DNA from: Peribacillus simplex
GTDB taxonomy: Bacteria; Bacillota; Bacilli; Bacillales; DSM-1321
NCBI RefSeq assembly: GCF_900156045.1
Contig: NZ_FTMX01000003.1
Location: forward strand, 543,090 to 607,089
Length of the DNA stretch: 64,000 nt
Reading direction: 5' to 3'
The stretch's first letter is position 1. Every line of letters begins with the position of its first letter. Below, in pieces: positions 49,043-60,481 of the stretch. The translations under genes and the position numbers were made by a program. The notes beneath the pieces are model-generated. The model was given only the letters and a program-made list of their open reading frames with translations, was not told the origin of the DNA and did not search any database.

Positions 49043-50428
49043 TTATTTTCCTAAACAAAATTGAGAGAACAATTGGTTGATCAAATTATCCTGAACGCTT
49101 TCGCCAATGATTTCTCCAAGTAGCTCCCATGCTTTCGTGAAATCGATTTGAACCAAATCAACCGGTGTACCCATTTCAATAGCATCGATTGCATCTTCGA
49201 TAGATTGTAATGCCTGTCCCAGCAAAGCTATATGCCTGGCATTGGAAACATAGGTCAGGTCTCCCGTTTCTAAAGAACCCTCGAAAAATAAAGAAGCGAT
49301 GGCTTCTTCCAATTCATCGACCCCTCGATCCTCCAGTAATGAAGTCGTAACAACTTTATGGGATGCCGCCTTTTCCTTTACCTCTGACATATCGATTTTT
49401 TGTGGAAGGTCGGTTTTATTGATGATAACGATGACATCCATACCCTCAACCGCTTGAAATAGTTTCTCATCCTCAGTGGTGAAATCATCGGAATAATTCA
49501 ATACAAGCAATATTAAATCAGCCTCTTTTAATACTGCACGGGACCGTTCAACTCCAATACGTTCGACGATATCCTCCGTTTCGCGAATTCCTGCCGTATC
49601 GACAAGTTTAAGCGGTACACCGCGAACATTGACATACTCTTCGATTACGTCACGTGTTGTACCCGGAATATCAGTGACGATCGCTTTATTTTCATGAACT
49701 AAGCTGTTAAGCAAAGAAGATTTCCCGACATTAGGACGCCCTATGATAACGGTCGCAAGCCCATCCCGGAGTATTTTACCCTGTTGGGCCGTGTGAAGCA
49801 GTTTCTCTATTTCATTCTTCACATAACTGCCCTTTTCCAAAAATAAACGATGCGTCATTTCTTCGACATCATCATATTCCGGATAATCTATATTTACCTC
49901 GACTTGAGCGAGGGTCTGTAAAATTTCTTGACGCAGGTTTTGGATTAATTTCGAAAGCCTGCCTTCCATTTGACCTAATGCAACATTCATGGCTTTATCC
50001 GTTTTAGCCCGGATTAAATCCATAACGGCCTCAGCTTGAGAGAGGTCGATCCTGCCATTCAAAAAAGCCCGTTTCGTAAATTCACCAGGTTCCGCTAAAC
50101 GAGCACCTTGTGAGAGAATAAGCTGCAATACCCGATTGACCGAAACGATACCACCATGACAATTTATTTCAACTACATCTTCTCTTGTAAATGTCTTTGG
50201 ACCCATCATGACCGAAACCATTACTTCCTCTATGATTTCACCTGTTTTGGGCTGGATAAGGTGGCCATAATGAATCGTATGTGATTTCACCCCAAGCAAT
50301 CCTTTTCCACCTGGTCCCTTAAAGATCGTATCGGCTATTTCTATGGCCTCATCACCGCTGATTCTAACGATGGCGATTGCCCCTTCCCCTAAGGGAGTAG
50401 AGATAGCGGTGATTGTATCGAATTCCAT
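49043..50428 (-). CDS. mnmE: tRNA modification GTPase MnmE
   Basis: 461 residues. The N-terminal formyl-THF-binding domain ([23 protein letters not shown]) is followed by a helical domain that contains the G domain: P loop [34 protein letters not shown] and NKTD. The C-terminal FCLGK ends with the catalytic Cys. It pairs with MnmG. The ATG at 50428 follows GAGGTG by 5 bases. Confidence 0.98.
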   Translation of the reverse strand: MEFDTITAISTPLGEGAIAIVRISGDEAIEIADTIFKGPGGKGLLGVKSHTIHYGHLIQPKTGEIIEEVMVSVMMGPKTFTREDVVEINCHGGIVSVNRVLQLILSQGARLAEPGEFTKRAFLNGRIDLSQAEAVMDLIRAKTDKAMNVALGQMEGRLSKLIQNLRQEILQTLAQVEVNIDYPEYDDVEEMTHRLFLEKGSYVKNEIEKLLHTAQQGKILRDGLATVIIGRPNVGKSSLLNSLVHENKAIVTDIPGTTRDVIEEYVNVRGVPLKLVDTAGIRETEDIVERIGVERSRAVLKEADLILLVLNYSDDFTTEDEKLFQAVEGMDVIVIINKTDLPQKIDMSEVKEKAASHKVVTTSLLEDRGVDELEEAIASLFFEGSLETGDLTYVSNARHIALLGQALQSIEDAIDAIEMGTPVDLVQIDFTKAWELLGEIIGESVQDNLINQLFSQFCLGK

Positions 50429-50550
50429 GCTTTCACCTCTTATATATTGATGGTTCTATTTTTTTCTATTATAAAATCGTCGAATCCCTAAATTACTACA
50501 ATACCACAGTATATTCATGAAAAAAAGTAGATACTCCTCCCCTATAAGAG

Positions 50551-50613
50551 TTATCCACATGCAATTAATCCATATTCTGTAACATCTATTCTAACTTATC
50601 CACATGTGAATAA
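50551..50613. promoter_or_regulatory. DnaA boxes in the jag-mnmE gap
   Basis: Perfect TTATCCACA at 50551-50559 and 50596-50604, with TGTGAATAA (one mismatch, other strand) at 50605-50613. They lie in the 344-base gene-free stretch upstream of mnmE, about 2.7 kb from oriC. The rest of the gap is AT-rich with the jag terminator at its left end. Confidence 0.75.
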
Positions 50614-50745
50614 CAAATGTCGCCCACGTTCCTTTCTTCCCTTCCCTTTACAAATCAAGAGAATATAAAAAGAAATTTGTCAGTTATTGTTGAATTGTTA
50701 CTTTGAAAAAAAAATTCGACACACAACGGTTTCATGGCCTAAAAA

Positions 50746-50774
50746 AAGAACCCCTGCTTAAAAGCAGAAGGTTC
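50746..50774 (-). terminator. Intrinsic terminator of the rpmH-jag operon
   Basis: GAACC..TGCTT pairs with AAGCAG..GGTTC with an internal mismatch. It overlaps the jag stop codon and is followed by T7 on the minus strand. Confidence 0.78.
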
Positions 50775-51393
50775 ATTTAACTGGAGTAATGACCAAGTGG
50801 CGATATGGCTCAGTCCCACTTGAAGTTGTTTTTATTTTTGGATAATCGAAGAGGGCATTATGGATGACCTTACGTTCATAGGATGGCATCGGCTCGAGTG
50901 AAACAGCTTTACCTGTTTTCATGGCTTTATTTGCCATTCTTTCAGCCAACTGGATTAAAGTGTCATTGCGGCGATTCCGATAATCTTCTGCATCTACAGT
51001 AATATTCAAAAACTGCTTCGAATACCGATTTGCAACAAGCTGCGCTAAATACTGAAGTGAATTTAGTGTTTGACCCCTTTTTCCAATCAATAATGCAATT
51101 TTATCACCTGATAAATGGAATGTTACGTTCTTCCCTTTACGGGTGACATCAATTTGTGCATCGACTCCCATTTCCAAGCTGACATTCTTCAAAAACCCAA
51201 GTGTCTCTTCAATGGGATCTGCAGGCAATGTCACATGGACAATGGCCTTCCTTGCACCAAATAAACCAAAAAATCCTTTTTTGCCCTCATCTTCTATTTC
51301 AATTTCCACGCGATCTTTAGTGCTGTTCAGTTGAGCTAAAGCTAAATTTACTGCTTCTTCGACAGATTGTCCTGTAGCAGTTACCTTTTTCAC
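50773..51393 (-). CDS. jag: RNA-binding protein Jag/KhpB (SpoIIIJ-associated)
   Basis: A 206-residue protein with an N-terminal Jag domain ([21 protein letters not shown] and [15 protein letters not shown]). A KH domain follows ([25 protein letters not shown], with the GKRG loop), then a C-terminal R3H domain ([28 protein letters not shown]). With KhpA it binds many RNAs. The start codon is GTG (51393), overlapping the spoIIIJ stop in a GTGA arrangement behind GGAGGGG. Confidence 0.96.
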   Translation of the reverse strand: MKKVTATGQSVEEAVNLALAQLNSTKDRVEIEIEDEGKKGFFGLFGARKAIVHVTLPADPIEETLGFLKNVSLEMGVDAQIDVTRKGKNVTFHLSGDKIALLIGKRGQTLNSLQYLAQLVANRYSKQFLNITVDAEDYRNRRNDTLIQLAERMANKAMKTGKAVSLEPMPSYERKVIHNALFDYPKIKTTSSGTEPYRHLVITPVK

Positions 51394-52178
51394 TTTTTCT
51401 TTGCCCCTCCCGCGTTTTCCGCAGCTGCTTTTCTAAGATCCGGACCTTTGATGAAATATGTTTGAACGATACCAAAAAGGTTACCAACTACCCAGTAAAG
51501 AGAAAGAGCAGCGGGGAAATTAATAGCAAAAACAACAATCATGATTGGCATGATGTAAAGCATCATCGTCATTTGTGCCGCCATTTGTGGATTGGAGTTC
51601 ATTCCAGCCATGGACATTTTTTGCTGAATAAAAGTCGTGATACCTGCAACGACCGGTAAAATATAATAAGGATCCGGGGAACCTAAATCAAACCAAAGAA
51701 AACTATGTAAAGCAATTTCTTCCGTACGGCTGATTGCATGGTAAAATCCGATCAAAATCGGCATTTGCACCAATATCGGCAAACATCCCGCCAATGGATT
51801 CACATTATATTTTGAAAATAGAGCCATTGTTTCTTGCTGTAGTTTTTGTTGTGTGGCAGCATCTTTTGAGCTGTATTTGGCTTGAAGTTCCTTCATTTCA
51901 GGCTGAATGGCCTGCATGGCTTTCGAGCTTTTCACCTGTTTGATCATTAATGGAAGTAATGCTAAGCGAATGATAAGTGTAACACCGATGATTCCCAAAC
52001 CATAGTTCTCGCCAAATGCTTCAGAAAGCCAAATGATCAGGGCTGATAATGGATAGACAATGTATGAATTCCAAAAACCTTCACTCTCCGCAGTAATAGG
52101 TTCTTTAATTTCCGTACACCCTGCTAACAACATCATTATCGAGGCTAGTCCAATAATGAGTAATATTCGTTTTTTCAA
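51390..52178 (-). CDS. spoIIIJ: Membrane protein insertase YidC/SpoIIIJ
   Basis: An Oxa1/YidC-family insertase of 262 residues. The lipoprotein signal peptide is [16 protein letters not shown] (lipobox LAGC). Five membrane helices follow, with the conserved hydrophilic-groove Arg region [22 protein letters not shown]. It inserts membrane proteins and is needed for sporulation stage III in B. subtilis. The likely start is a TTG at 52178 ([10 protein letters not shown]), 8 bases after AGGAGG. The longer frame also starts at TTG but has no ribosome site. Confidence 0.95.
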   Translation of the reverse strand: MKKRILLIIGLASIMMLLAGCTEIKEPITAESEGFWNSYIVYPLSALIIWLSEAFGENYGLGIIGVTLIIRLALLPLMIKQVKSSKAMQAIQPEMKELQAKYSSKDAATQQKLQQETMALFSKYNVNPLAGCLPILVQMPILIGFYHAISRTEEIALHSFLWFDLGSPDPYYILPVVAGITTFIQQKMSMAGMNSNPQMAAQMTMMLYIMPIMIVVFAINFPAALSLYWVVGNLFGIVQTYFIKGPDLRKAAAENAGGAKKK

Positions 52179-52351
52179 CCGTAATTTCCTCCTAACTGCA
52201 ATCAATCTTTTTTGAAACAATTGTGAACTGTTTATTAGAAGATTTCAAGGAAAAGTAATCCACTTTTTCCAGTTTACAATCAGAAATTTCTATGTCATCT
52301 TTCTCAAGTAACCACATGATTCGAGGAGTGCTTATTCGATATAAGGGGACT

Positions 52352-52708
52352 TTATTGTTTTTTCTTTTTAAAGTTTAATGATTTAGAACGTTTCAGGACA
52401 TGGATCAAGCTGCTTTTCACCTGGAAAAAGTCCATCTCCGCCGCTGGTTTTCGAGCAATCACAATATAATCCTTACCCTCTTCTATATCTTCTTTCAATT
52501 CCAAAAACGCTTGCCGTATGTATCTTTTGATTTGGTTCCTAACAACGGCGTTCCCGATTTTTTTACTGACTGAAAGGCCGATCCGAAAATAATCCTGACC
52601 CGGCTTTTCAAGGACATAGACAACGAATTGCCGATTAGCAGAAGATTCACCTTTTTTAAACACAAGCTGAAATTCATCCTCTTTCTTAATCCTTAACTTT
52701 TTTTTCAT
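52352..52708 (-). CDS. rnpA: Ribonuclease P protein component
   Basis: 118 residues, basic. [28 protein letters not shown] and [23 protein letters not shown] (the RNR motif) are diagnostic. It binds RNase P RNA to mature tRNA 5' ends. The start at 52708 follows GAAGGTG. The longer frame is not conserved. An intrinsic terminator lies between rpmH and this gene. Confidence 0.97.
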   Translation of the reverse strand: MKKKLRIKKEDEFQLVFKKGESSANRQFVVYVLEKPGQDYFRIGLSVSKKIGNAVVRNQIKRYIRQAFLELKEDIEEGKDYIVIARKPAAEMDFFQVKSSLIHVLKRSKSLNFKKKKQ

Positions 52709-52760
52709 TTTTACACCTTCATTACATGAATTGAGTCTCAGTAAATCCCTTATTTTGCGA

Positions 52761-52790
52761 AAAAAGACCACTGAGACTTTTCAGTGGTCT
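52761..52790 (-). terminator. Intrinsic terminator between rpmH and rnpA
   Basis: AGACCACTGA pairs perfectly with TCAGTGGTCT around a 6-base loop. On the minus strand it is followed by T6. It overlaps the rpmH stop codon by two bases, so a fraction of transcripts should end after rpmH. Confidence 0.85.
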
Positions 52791-52923
52791 ATGCAGATAA
52801 TACTTTTCTGCCCTTACGGCGACGTGCAGCGATTACTCTACGTCCGTTTTTCGTGCTCATACGTGCACGGAAACCGTGAACTTTACTATGTTTGCGGTTA
52901 TTCGGTTGATAAGTTCTTTTCAT
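52789..52923 (-). CDS. rpmH: 50S ribosomal protein L34
   Basis: A 44-residue, very basic ribosomal protein reading [14 protein letters not shown] through [11 protein letters not shown], the invariant L34 sequence. The ATG at 52923 is preceded by GGGAGGTG. It is first in the operon with rnpA, spoIIIJ and jag, next to oriC. Confidence 0.98.
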   Translation of the reverse strand: MKRTYQPNNRKHSKVHGFRARMSTKNGRRVIAARRRKGRKVLSA

Positions 52924-52969
52924 TATATGACACCTCCCTGAGGAATAACAGTTAAAGACAGTCTTTACA

Positions 52970-52999
52970 ATTATATAGATGGAGGTTTCTACTTGTCAA
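52970..52999 (-). promoter_or_regulatory. Consensus sigma-A promoter of rpmH
   Basis: On the minus strand TTGACA (52999-52994) and TATAAT (52975-52970) are both exact consensus, 18 bases apart. Transcription would start near 52963, about 40 bases before the rpmH ATG. Confidence 0.85.
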
Positions 53000-53179
53000 C
53001 CTCATCCATAAAAATATTTCAATTTTAATGCTCAATGTCCAGTAGGCCTTTTTTTACTACCTAGCCTATTGTAAATGATTTTGCTCCGAACTGATATAGA
53101 AATTTTTGGGGAAAGGGAAATTTCCATCATTTATCCCTGAGCACAAATATGAGATTCGCAATGAAACGTCCCTTGATCG

Positions 53180-53600
53180 ACATAAGATTCGACAAATAAT
53201 AAGAATGAACCTGAATCACTTTCGATCTGTCTCATGCAGGCCTTCAGGCTTGAACAACTTGGTTCAGGTTAAATTAATTCGAGCCTATAATCATGGTCTG
53301 TGGATAAAATTCGACATGTTTTTTTCTATCCACAAACCATTTTATAGACTTTTGCACATAACAATGGCCTGTGGAAAAGTTTTTCCCACAAGCTCGGTAA
53401 GTTGTGGATAAAGTTTTCTAACCCATTGCAAGACGCCTGAATTTCTGATATTATATTTGTGTTTTCACTCTGAATAACTTTATCAACAGGGAACGTTTAT
53501 CCACAGACTGTGCATAACTTGTGGATAGTTTATTCGACCTGTGTATATTAATCTGTCCACAGATGGTGGATATTGTCGAAAACCCTTTTTTCTTCTTTAT
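53180..53600. other. oriC upstream region: DnaA boxes and Spo0A-type boxes
   Basis: This is the first half of a bipartite Bacillus origin, within a 932-base gene-free stretch. Perfect DnaA boxes occur at 53299-53307, 53403-53411 and 53497-53505. One-mismatch boxes are at 53326-53334, 53370-53378, 53480-53488, 53509-53517 and 53520-53528. Spo0A-type boxes are TTCGACAAA at 53188-53196 (full match to TTTGTCGAA on the other strand), TTCGACA at 53310-53316 and TGTCGAA at 53574-53580. The rest is AT-rich. No gene is seen between rpmH and dnaA. Confidence 0.92.
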
Positions 53601-53709
53601 TATATAATTCTTAAAATACCTGTTGATGAATAAACATTCAAATCTGCACCGGCTCACCAGATGTAGTCTGTACAAAGGTTGTACAGCGCAAGATATAGTT
53701 TTTAGGCAC

Positions 53710-53740
53710 TTGACATTAAACAACACAAAATCCCTTATAC
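53710..53740 (+). promoter_or_regulatory. Candidate dnaA promoter
   Basis: TTGACA at 53710-53715 is followed by TTATAC at 53735-53740 (spacing 19). The -35 is perfect, but the -10 is imperfect and the spacing long. It would give a leader of about 110 bases before dnaA. Confidence 0.4.
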
Positions 53741-53855
53741 AGCTCACCGAACCTTTGCTGTCAAAATTAATATAAAGACGGCAATCGATGAGTTTATTTG
53801 TGCCTATACATTTTAGATACAATTATTAAAAATTTTTTGCAAAGGAGGGATAAGT

Positions 53856-55205
53856 TTGGATAACATCGATAGCCTCTGGAACCAGGCGCTCGGAAAAATC
53901 GAAAAGAAAATCAGTAAACCAAGCTTTGAAACTTGGCTTAAATCAACCAAGGCTTATTTACTGCAAGGTGATACCTTAACAGTCACCGCTCCCAATGAAT
54001 TTGCCAGGGATTGGCTTGAAGAACGCTATTCCCATCTTATTTCCGATGTATTGTTTGAACTTACCGGTGAGGAATTGGAAGCAAGATTCATCATTCCCCC
54101 CAATCAAGAAGATGATGACTTTACCGTTCCTGTTCAGCCTAAAAAGATAAAAAAACAGGACAAAGAGCATGCTGCATTTCCACAGCATATGCTGAATGCG
54201 AAAAATACCTTCGATACATTTGTCATCGGCTCCGGCAATCGTTTTGCCCATGCCGCGTCTCTCGCTGTCGCAGAAGCTCCGGCCAAAGCCTATAATCCCT
54301 TATTCATTTACGGGGGCGTAGGTCTTGGAAAAACTCATTTAATGCATGCAATCGGGCATTATGTTCTTGAGCATAATCCGAATGCAAAGGTCGTTTATTT
54401 ATCGTCTGAAAAGTTCACGAATGAATTCATCAACTCGATCCGGGACAATAAAGCTGGGGAATTCCGTGATAGATACCGAAGCGTCGATGTTTTATTAATT
54501 GATGATATTCAATTTCTTGCGGGAAAAGAACAAACTCAAGAAGAGTTTTTCCATACATTCAATGCGTTGCATGAAGAAAGCAAACAGATTGTCATCTCGA
54601 GTGACCGCCCGCCAAAAGAGATACCTACACTCGAGGATCGCCTCCGTTCAAGGTTTGAGTGGGGCTTGATCACGGATATCACACCTCCTGATCTAGAAAC
54701 GCGGATTGCCATTTTACGTAAAAAGGCAAAAGCTGAGGGCCTTGATATCCCAAATGAAGTCATGCTCTATATTGCCAACCAAATCGATTCCAATATTCGT
54801 GAGCTGGAGGGTGCACTCATTCGTGTCGTCGCCTATTCTTCATTGATTAATAAAGATATAAATGCCGATTTGGCAGCTGAAGCATTAAAAGACATCATTC
54901 CTAGCTCCAAACCTAAAATAATCACCATCTTGGAAATCCAGAAGACGGTCGGTGAGCATTATAGTGTTAAACTTGAAGATTTCAAGGCGAAAAAACGGAC
55001 AAAATCCGTAGCCTTTCCAAGACAGATTGCCATGTATCTTTCCAGGGAATTAACGGACTCATCCCTTCCCAAGATAGGTGATGAATTTGGAGGTCGCGAT
55101 CATACGACCGTTATCCATGCGCATGAAAAAATCTCCAAACTCATGCAAACGGACACCCAGCTTCAACGTCAGGTTAAAGAAATCCAGGACCAGCTGAGGG
55201 TATAA
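53856..55205 (+). CDS. dnaA: Chromosomal replication initiator DnaA
   Basis: 449 residues. Domain I is [26 protein letters not shown]. Domain II is a short acidic and Lys-rich linker (about 83-110). The AAA+ domain III has Walker [12 protein letters not shown] (153-163), Walker [10 protein letters not shown] and the initiator-specific motif. Domain IV has the DnaA signature [15 protein letters not shown]. The start is TTG at 53856, 7 bases after AAAGGAGGG, a weak start codon suited to limiting DnaA levels. Upstream DnaA boxes imply autoregulation. Confidence 0.99.
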   Translation: MDNIDSLWNQALGKIEKKISKPSFETWLKSTKAYLLQGDTLTVTAPNEFARDWLEERYSHLISDVLFELTGEELEARFIIPPNQEDDDFTVPVQPKKIKKQDKEHAAFPQHMLNAKNTFDTFVIGSGNRFAHAASLAVAEAPAKAYNPLFIYGGVGLGKTHLMHAIGHYVLEHNPNAKVVYLSSEKFTNEFINSIRDNKAGEFRDRYRSVDVLLIDDIQFLAGKEQTQEEFFHTFNALHEESKQIVISSDRPPKEIPTLEDRLRSRFEWGLITDITPPDLETRIAILRKKAKAEGLDIPNEVMLYIANQIDSNIRELEGALIRVVAYSSLINKDINADLAAEALKDIIPSSKPKIITILEIQKTVGEHYSVKLEDFKAKKRTKSVAFPRQIAMYLSRELTDSSLPKIGDEFGGRDHTTVIHAHEKISKLMQTDTQLQRQVKEIQDQLRV

Positions 55206-55398
55206 TAGATTCTGGATAATGTGAATAACTGACTACCACTTACACACAGTCTGTCCACATGTGGATAGACTGTTTTTCCTTAGGTTGAGTGGACTTATCC
55301 ACATATCAACAGGCCCTACTACTATTACTACTATCTTTTTTAATAAAAATTATTAATAAATATGCCTATTCGGCAATAAAAAAATTGGAGGATGAAAC
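55206..55398. other. oriC unwinding region between dnaA and dnaN
   Basis: Contains a perfect DnaA box (55295-55303), degenerate boxes around 55212-55265, a GGCC patch (55312-55315) and a run of CTA/TTA triplets (55316-55334) that reads as repeated TAG/TAA on the other strand. That run is the DnaA-trio seen in B. subtilis. An almost pure A/T stretch (55335-55372) follows as the duplex-unwinding element. The order DnaA box, GC patch, trio, AT-rich element is the basal unwinding system. Confidence 0.92.
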
Positions 55399-56535
55399 AT
55401 GAGATTTATAATCCAAAGAGATCGATTAGTTCATAGTGTCCAAGAAGTAATGAAAGCAGTCACATCAAGGACGACGATTCCGATTCTAACGGGGATAAAA
55501 ATAAGCGTCACTAGCGAGGGTGTCACTCTAACAGGAAGTGATTCCGATATCTCCATCCAATCATTCATTCCGGCTGAGGTTGACGGAGATGAGATTGTTG
55601 AAGTTAAAAGTAGCGGTGGTATTGTCCTGAATGCCCGTTTTTTCAGTGAAATTGTCAAGAAGCTGCCGATGGATACTGTAGAAATTGAAGTGGAGAATAA
55701 CTTTCAAACGATCATTCGCTCTGGTAAAGCTGAATTTAATCTAAATGGACTGGATCCTGAGGAATATCCACATCTTCCGATCATTGAAGAAGAAAATATT
55801 TTCAAACTTCCAACGGACCTTTTAAAGACCCTTATCCGCCAAACTGGCTTTGCAGTGTCCACGTCAGAAACACGCCCCATCTTAACAGGTGTAAACTTGA
55901 AGGTTCAAGATGACGAATTGACCTGTATTGCAACAGATAGTCATAGGCTTGCAATGAGAACAGCCAAAATAGAAAATAAAATTACCGGTACCTATAGCGT
56001 TGTAATTCCAGGTAAAAGTCTGAGTGAGTTAAGTAAAATCCTTGATGATACAAACGAACTCATTGAAATCGTCATTACCGAAAACCAAGTACTTTTCAAA
56101 GCTGAAAATTTATTATTCTTTTCAAGACTTCTTGAAGGGAATTATCCCGATACATCACGCTTGATTCCATCTGATAGCAAAACGGATGTGACTGTTCATA
56201 CTAAAGATTTTCTTCAAGCGATCGACCGGGCTTCTTTATTGGCGAGGGAAGGAAGAAATAATGTCGTCAAATTGACAACCCTGGAAGGCCGTATAATCGA
56301 GGTCTCTTCCAACACTCCTGAAATTGGTAAAGTAATTGAAGAGGTTCAGGCAGAAGCCATTGAAGGTGAAGACCTGAAAATCTCATTCAGTGCCAAATTT
56401 GTAATGGATGCTCTAAAAGCATTGGAAGGTTCCGATATAAAAATTAATTTCACAGGTGCAATGCGTCCGTTTGTCATTCGCCCGCTACATGATGATTCCA
56501 TGTTGCAATTAATTCTTCCGGTAAGGACTTATTAA
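55399..56535 (+). CDS. dnaN: DNA polymerase III sliding clamp (beta)
   Basis: A 378-residue ring clamp made of three repeated domains (about 1-122, 128-246, 248-378). MRFIIQRDRLVHSVQEVMKAVTSRTTIPILTGI begins the protein. The C-terminal MRPFVIRPLHDDSMLQLILPVRTY forms part of the partner-binding pocket. The ATG lies 7 bases after GGAGG. It is cotranscribed with dnaA across oriC. Confidence 0.99.
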   Translation: MRFIIQRDRLVHSVQEVMKAVTSRTTIPILTGIKISVTSEGVTLTGSDSDISIQSFIPAEVDGDEIVEVKSSGGIVLNARFFSEIVKKLPMDTVEIEVENNFQTIIRSGKAEFNLNGLDPEEYPHLPIIEEENIFKLPTDLLKTLIRQTGFAVSTSETRPILTGVNLKVQDDELTCIATDSHRLAMRTAKIENKITGTYSVVIPGKSLSELSKILDDTNELIEIVITENQVLFKAENLLFFSRLLEGNYPDTSRLIPSDSKTDVTVHTKDFLQAIDRASLLAREGRNNVVKLTTLEGRIIEVSSNTPEIGKVIEEVQAEAIEGEDLKISFSAKFVMDALKALEGSDIKINFTGAMRPFVIRPLHDDSMLQLILPVRTY

Positions 56536-56551
56536 GCTAAAATAATATTTC

Positions 56552-56592
56552 AAAAAAATTAAAGGCTTGTATAGCAGGTCTTTAATTTTTTT
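56552..56592 (+). terminator. Intrinsic terminator of dnaA-dnaN
   Basis: AAAAATTAAAG pairs with CTTTAATTTTT and is followed by T residues. It starts 16 bases past the dnaN stop. Confidence 0.75.
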
Positions 56593-56755
56593 ATATTTAA
56601 ATATAGGTTTCCAAAGGGTTATTAGCGTTTTTTTAATGCTGTACGGAACGCTGAATCGCTAAAAACGAGAACTGAAAAAGCTATACTTTGTCTTAATGGG
56701 ATTAATTTAGTAAAATGAAATATTAAAGACTACTTAGAAATGAGTGAGGCATGAA

Positions 56756-56968
56756 ATGGACTCCATAAAAATCAATACTGAATATATTACGCTAGGACAA
56801 TTCCTGAAATTGGCCGATTTGATCCAAAGCGGCGGAATGGCGAAATGGTTCTTAAGTGAATATGAGGTTTACATTAATGGCGAATTAGACGTGCGAAGGG
56901 GCAGAAAATTAAGATCAGGTGATAAAATAGAGATTCCTGGATTTGGCACCTACACAATTACAAGCTAA
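56756..56968 (+). CDS. yaaA: S4-domain RNA-binding protein YaaA
   Basis: A 70-residue S4-like protein. ITLGQFLKLADLIQSGGMAKWFLSEYEVYINGELDVRRGRKLRSGDKIEI is the S4 fold that binds structured RNA, probably in ribosome assembly. The ATG at 56756 (MDSIKINTEYITLGQ) aligns with homologues. A GTG 12 bases earlier is also in frame. It is 21 bases before recF. Confidence 0.94.
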   Translation: MDSIKINTEYITLGQFLKLADLIQSGGMAKWFLSEYEVYINGELDVRRGRKLRSGDKIEIPGFGTYTITS

Positions 56969-56989
56969 AACATAAGGGAAGAGCGGAAT

Positions 56990-58108
56990 ATGTATATTGA
57001 AAATATAAGTTTGAAAAATTACCGCAACTATACCGAATTGAATCTGGCTTTTGAGAATAAAGTCAATGTAATCCTCGGCGAAAATGCTCAAGGAAAAACA
57101 AATGTCATGGAATCCATTTTTGTTTTAGCAATGGCAAAATCCCATCGGACCTCGAATGATAAAGAACTTATTCGCTGGGATGAAGAGTATGCTAAAATAG
57201 AAGGAAGAGTTAGAAAGAGAAATACCTCAATACCACTTGAGCTGACCATTTCAAAAAAAGGGAAAAAGGCGAAGTGCAACCATATTGAACAAAGAAAGTT
57301 GAGTCAATATGTCGGAAATATGAATGTGGTTATGTTTGCGCCTGAGGATCTTAACCTTGTAAAGGGAAGTCCTCTAGTCAGACGCCGTTTTATAGATATG
57401 GAAATTGGCCAGGTTTCTCCCGTATACCTTCATGATATGAGCCAATATCATAAAATACTTCAACAAAGAAATCATTACTTAAAGCTTCTGCAGACCCGGA
57501 AACAAACGGATACGACGATGCTTGATGTGCTGACTGATCAATTTATTCAGTATGCAGCGAAAATTGTCGAAAGAAGATACGAGTTTCTTTTAAAGCTCCA
57601 GCAATGGGCAGAGCCGATTCATTCGGGGATCTCCAGAAATCTAGAAGTATTGAAAATCCAATATAAACCGTCGCTTGATGTATCAGAATCTATGGATTTG
57701 ACGAAAATGATAGAAGTATACACAGAAAAATTTGATAAAATAAAAACAAGGGAAATTGAACGGGGTGTAACATTGGTAGGTCCTCATCGTGACGACCTGG
57801 TTTTTTTTGTGAATGACCGTGATGTCCAGACATATGGTTCACAAGGACAACAGCGTACGACTGCCCTGTCTTTGAAGCTTGCCGAAATTGAGCTGATCCA
57901 TGAAGAAATCGGCGAGTATCCCATTTTATTATTGGATGATGTGTTATCGGAACTTGACGATTTCCGTCAATCCCATTTACTGAATACGATACAAGGGAAA
58001 GTGCAGACATTTGTGACGACACCCTCCGTTGATGGAATCGATCATCAAACCCTAAGAGAAGCGTCCACCTTTTATGTGAGTCAAGGAAGTATAAAAAAGG
58101 TTAAATGA
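56990..58108 (+). CDS. recF: DNA replication/repair protein RecF
   Basis: An SMC-like ATPase of 372 residues that promotes RecA loading at gaps. Walker A is [15 protein letters not shown]. The signature motif region is [19 protein letters not shown]. Walker B is [11 protein letters not shown]. The N terminus [19 protein letters not shown] is standard. It is in the conserved yaaA-recF-remB-gyrB block. Confidence 0.98.
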   Translation: MYIENISLKNYRNYTELNLAFENKVNVILGENAQGKTNVMESIFVLAMAKSHRTSNDKELIRWDEEYAKIEGRVRKRNTSIPLELTISKKGKKAKCNHIEQRKLSQYVGNMNVVMFAPEDLNLVKGSPLVRRRFIDMEIGQVSPVYLHDMSQYHKILQQRNHYLKLLQTRKQTDTTMLDVLTDQFIQYAAKIVERRYEFLLKLQQWAEPIHSGISRNLEVLKIQYKPSLDVSESMDLTKMIEVYTEKFDKIKTREIERGVTLVGPHRDDLVFFVNDRDVQTYGSQGQQRTTALSLKLAEIELIHEEIGEYPILLLDDVLSELDDFRQSHLLNTIQGKVQTFVTTPSVDGIDHQTLREASTFYVSQGSIKKVK

Positions 58109-58120
58109 TGAGGTGAATGT

Positions 58121-58384
58121 ATGTATCTCCATATTGGTGAAGACATTCTTGTGAAAACGGATGATGTCATAGCCATTTTAGATAAGAAGCTGCTTCAGGC
58201 CTCTCCAATCATGAGTGAATTTTTGGAGAAAAAGTCTGATGTAACTTACCATTTAGAAAAAAACTCGGTTAAATCGATTGTAGTGACGGACAAACAGGTA
58301 TATTATTCACCCCTTGCGTCGTCCACTTTGAAAAAGCGTTCACTGCAGTCATCGCTCTTAATCGATGATATAGATATTCTTTGA
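58121..58384 (+). CDS. remB: DUF370 regulatory protein RemB (YaaB)
   Basis: An 87-residue DUF370-family protein, MYLHIGEDILVKTDDVIAILDKKLLQASPIMSEFLE. In B. subtilis RemB is a paralogue of the biofilm matrix regulator RemA. It sits between recF and gyrB, 12 bases after recF. The Arg/Lys-rich C-terminal half may bind DNA. Confidence 0.92.
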   Translation: MYLHIGEDILVKTDDVIAILDKKLLQASPIMSEFLEKKSDVTYHLEKNSVKSIVVTDKQVYYSPLASSTLKKRSLQSSLLIDDIDIL

Positions 58385-58444
58385 ATTGTAGTTAAACGTT
58401 TTAATTACTCCTAAAAATTGATAAATGCCAAAAGAAAAGTGTAG

Positions 58445-60385
<1,941 letters not shown>

Positions 60386-60391
60386 TTTTTT

Positions 60392-60417
60392 GACAGGATG
60401 CTTTTTACATCCTGTTC
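60392..60417 (+). other. Hairpin between gyrB and gyrA
   Basis: ACAGGATG pairs with CATCCTGT around a T-rich loop. It lacks a clear T tract, so it is probably an mRNA processing or stability element rather than a full terminator. Confidence 0.4.
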
Positions 60418-60481
60418 TTTACATAGTGAACGAACAGCTAAAACTAAATGAGAGATAAGCTTTTTATAGGAGGTTGGCTCC

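Noticed and set aside
53451..53822. 123-codon open frame in oriC
   Set aside because: It runs across DnaA boxes and has no family resemblance. The region is the replication origin.
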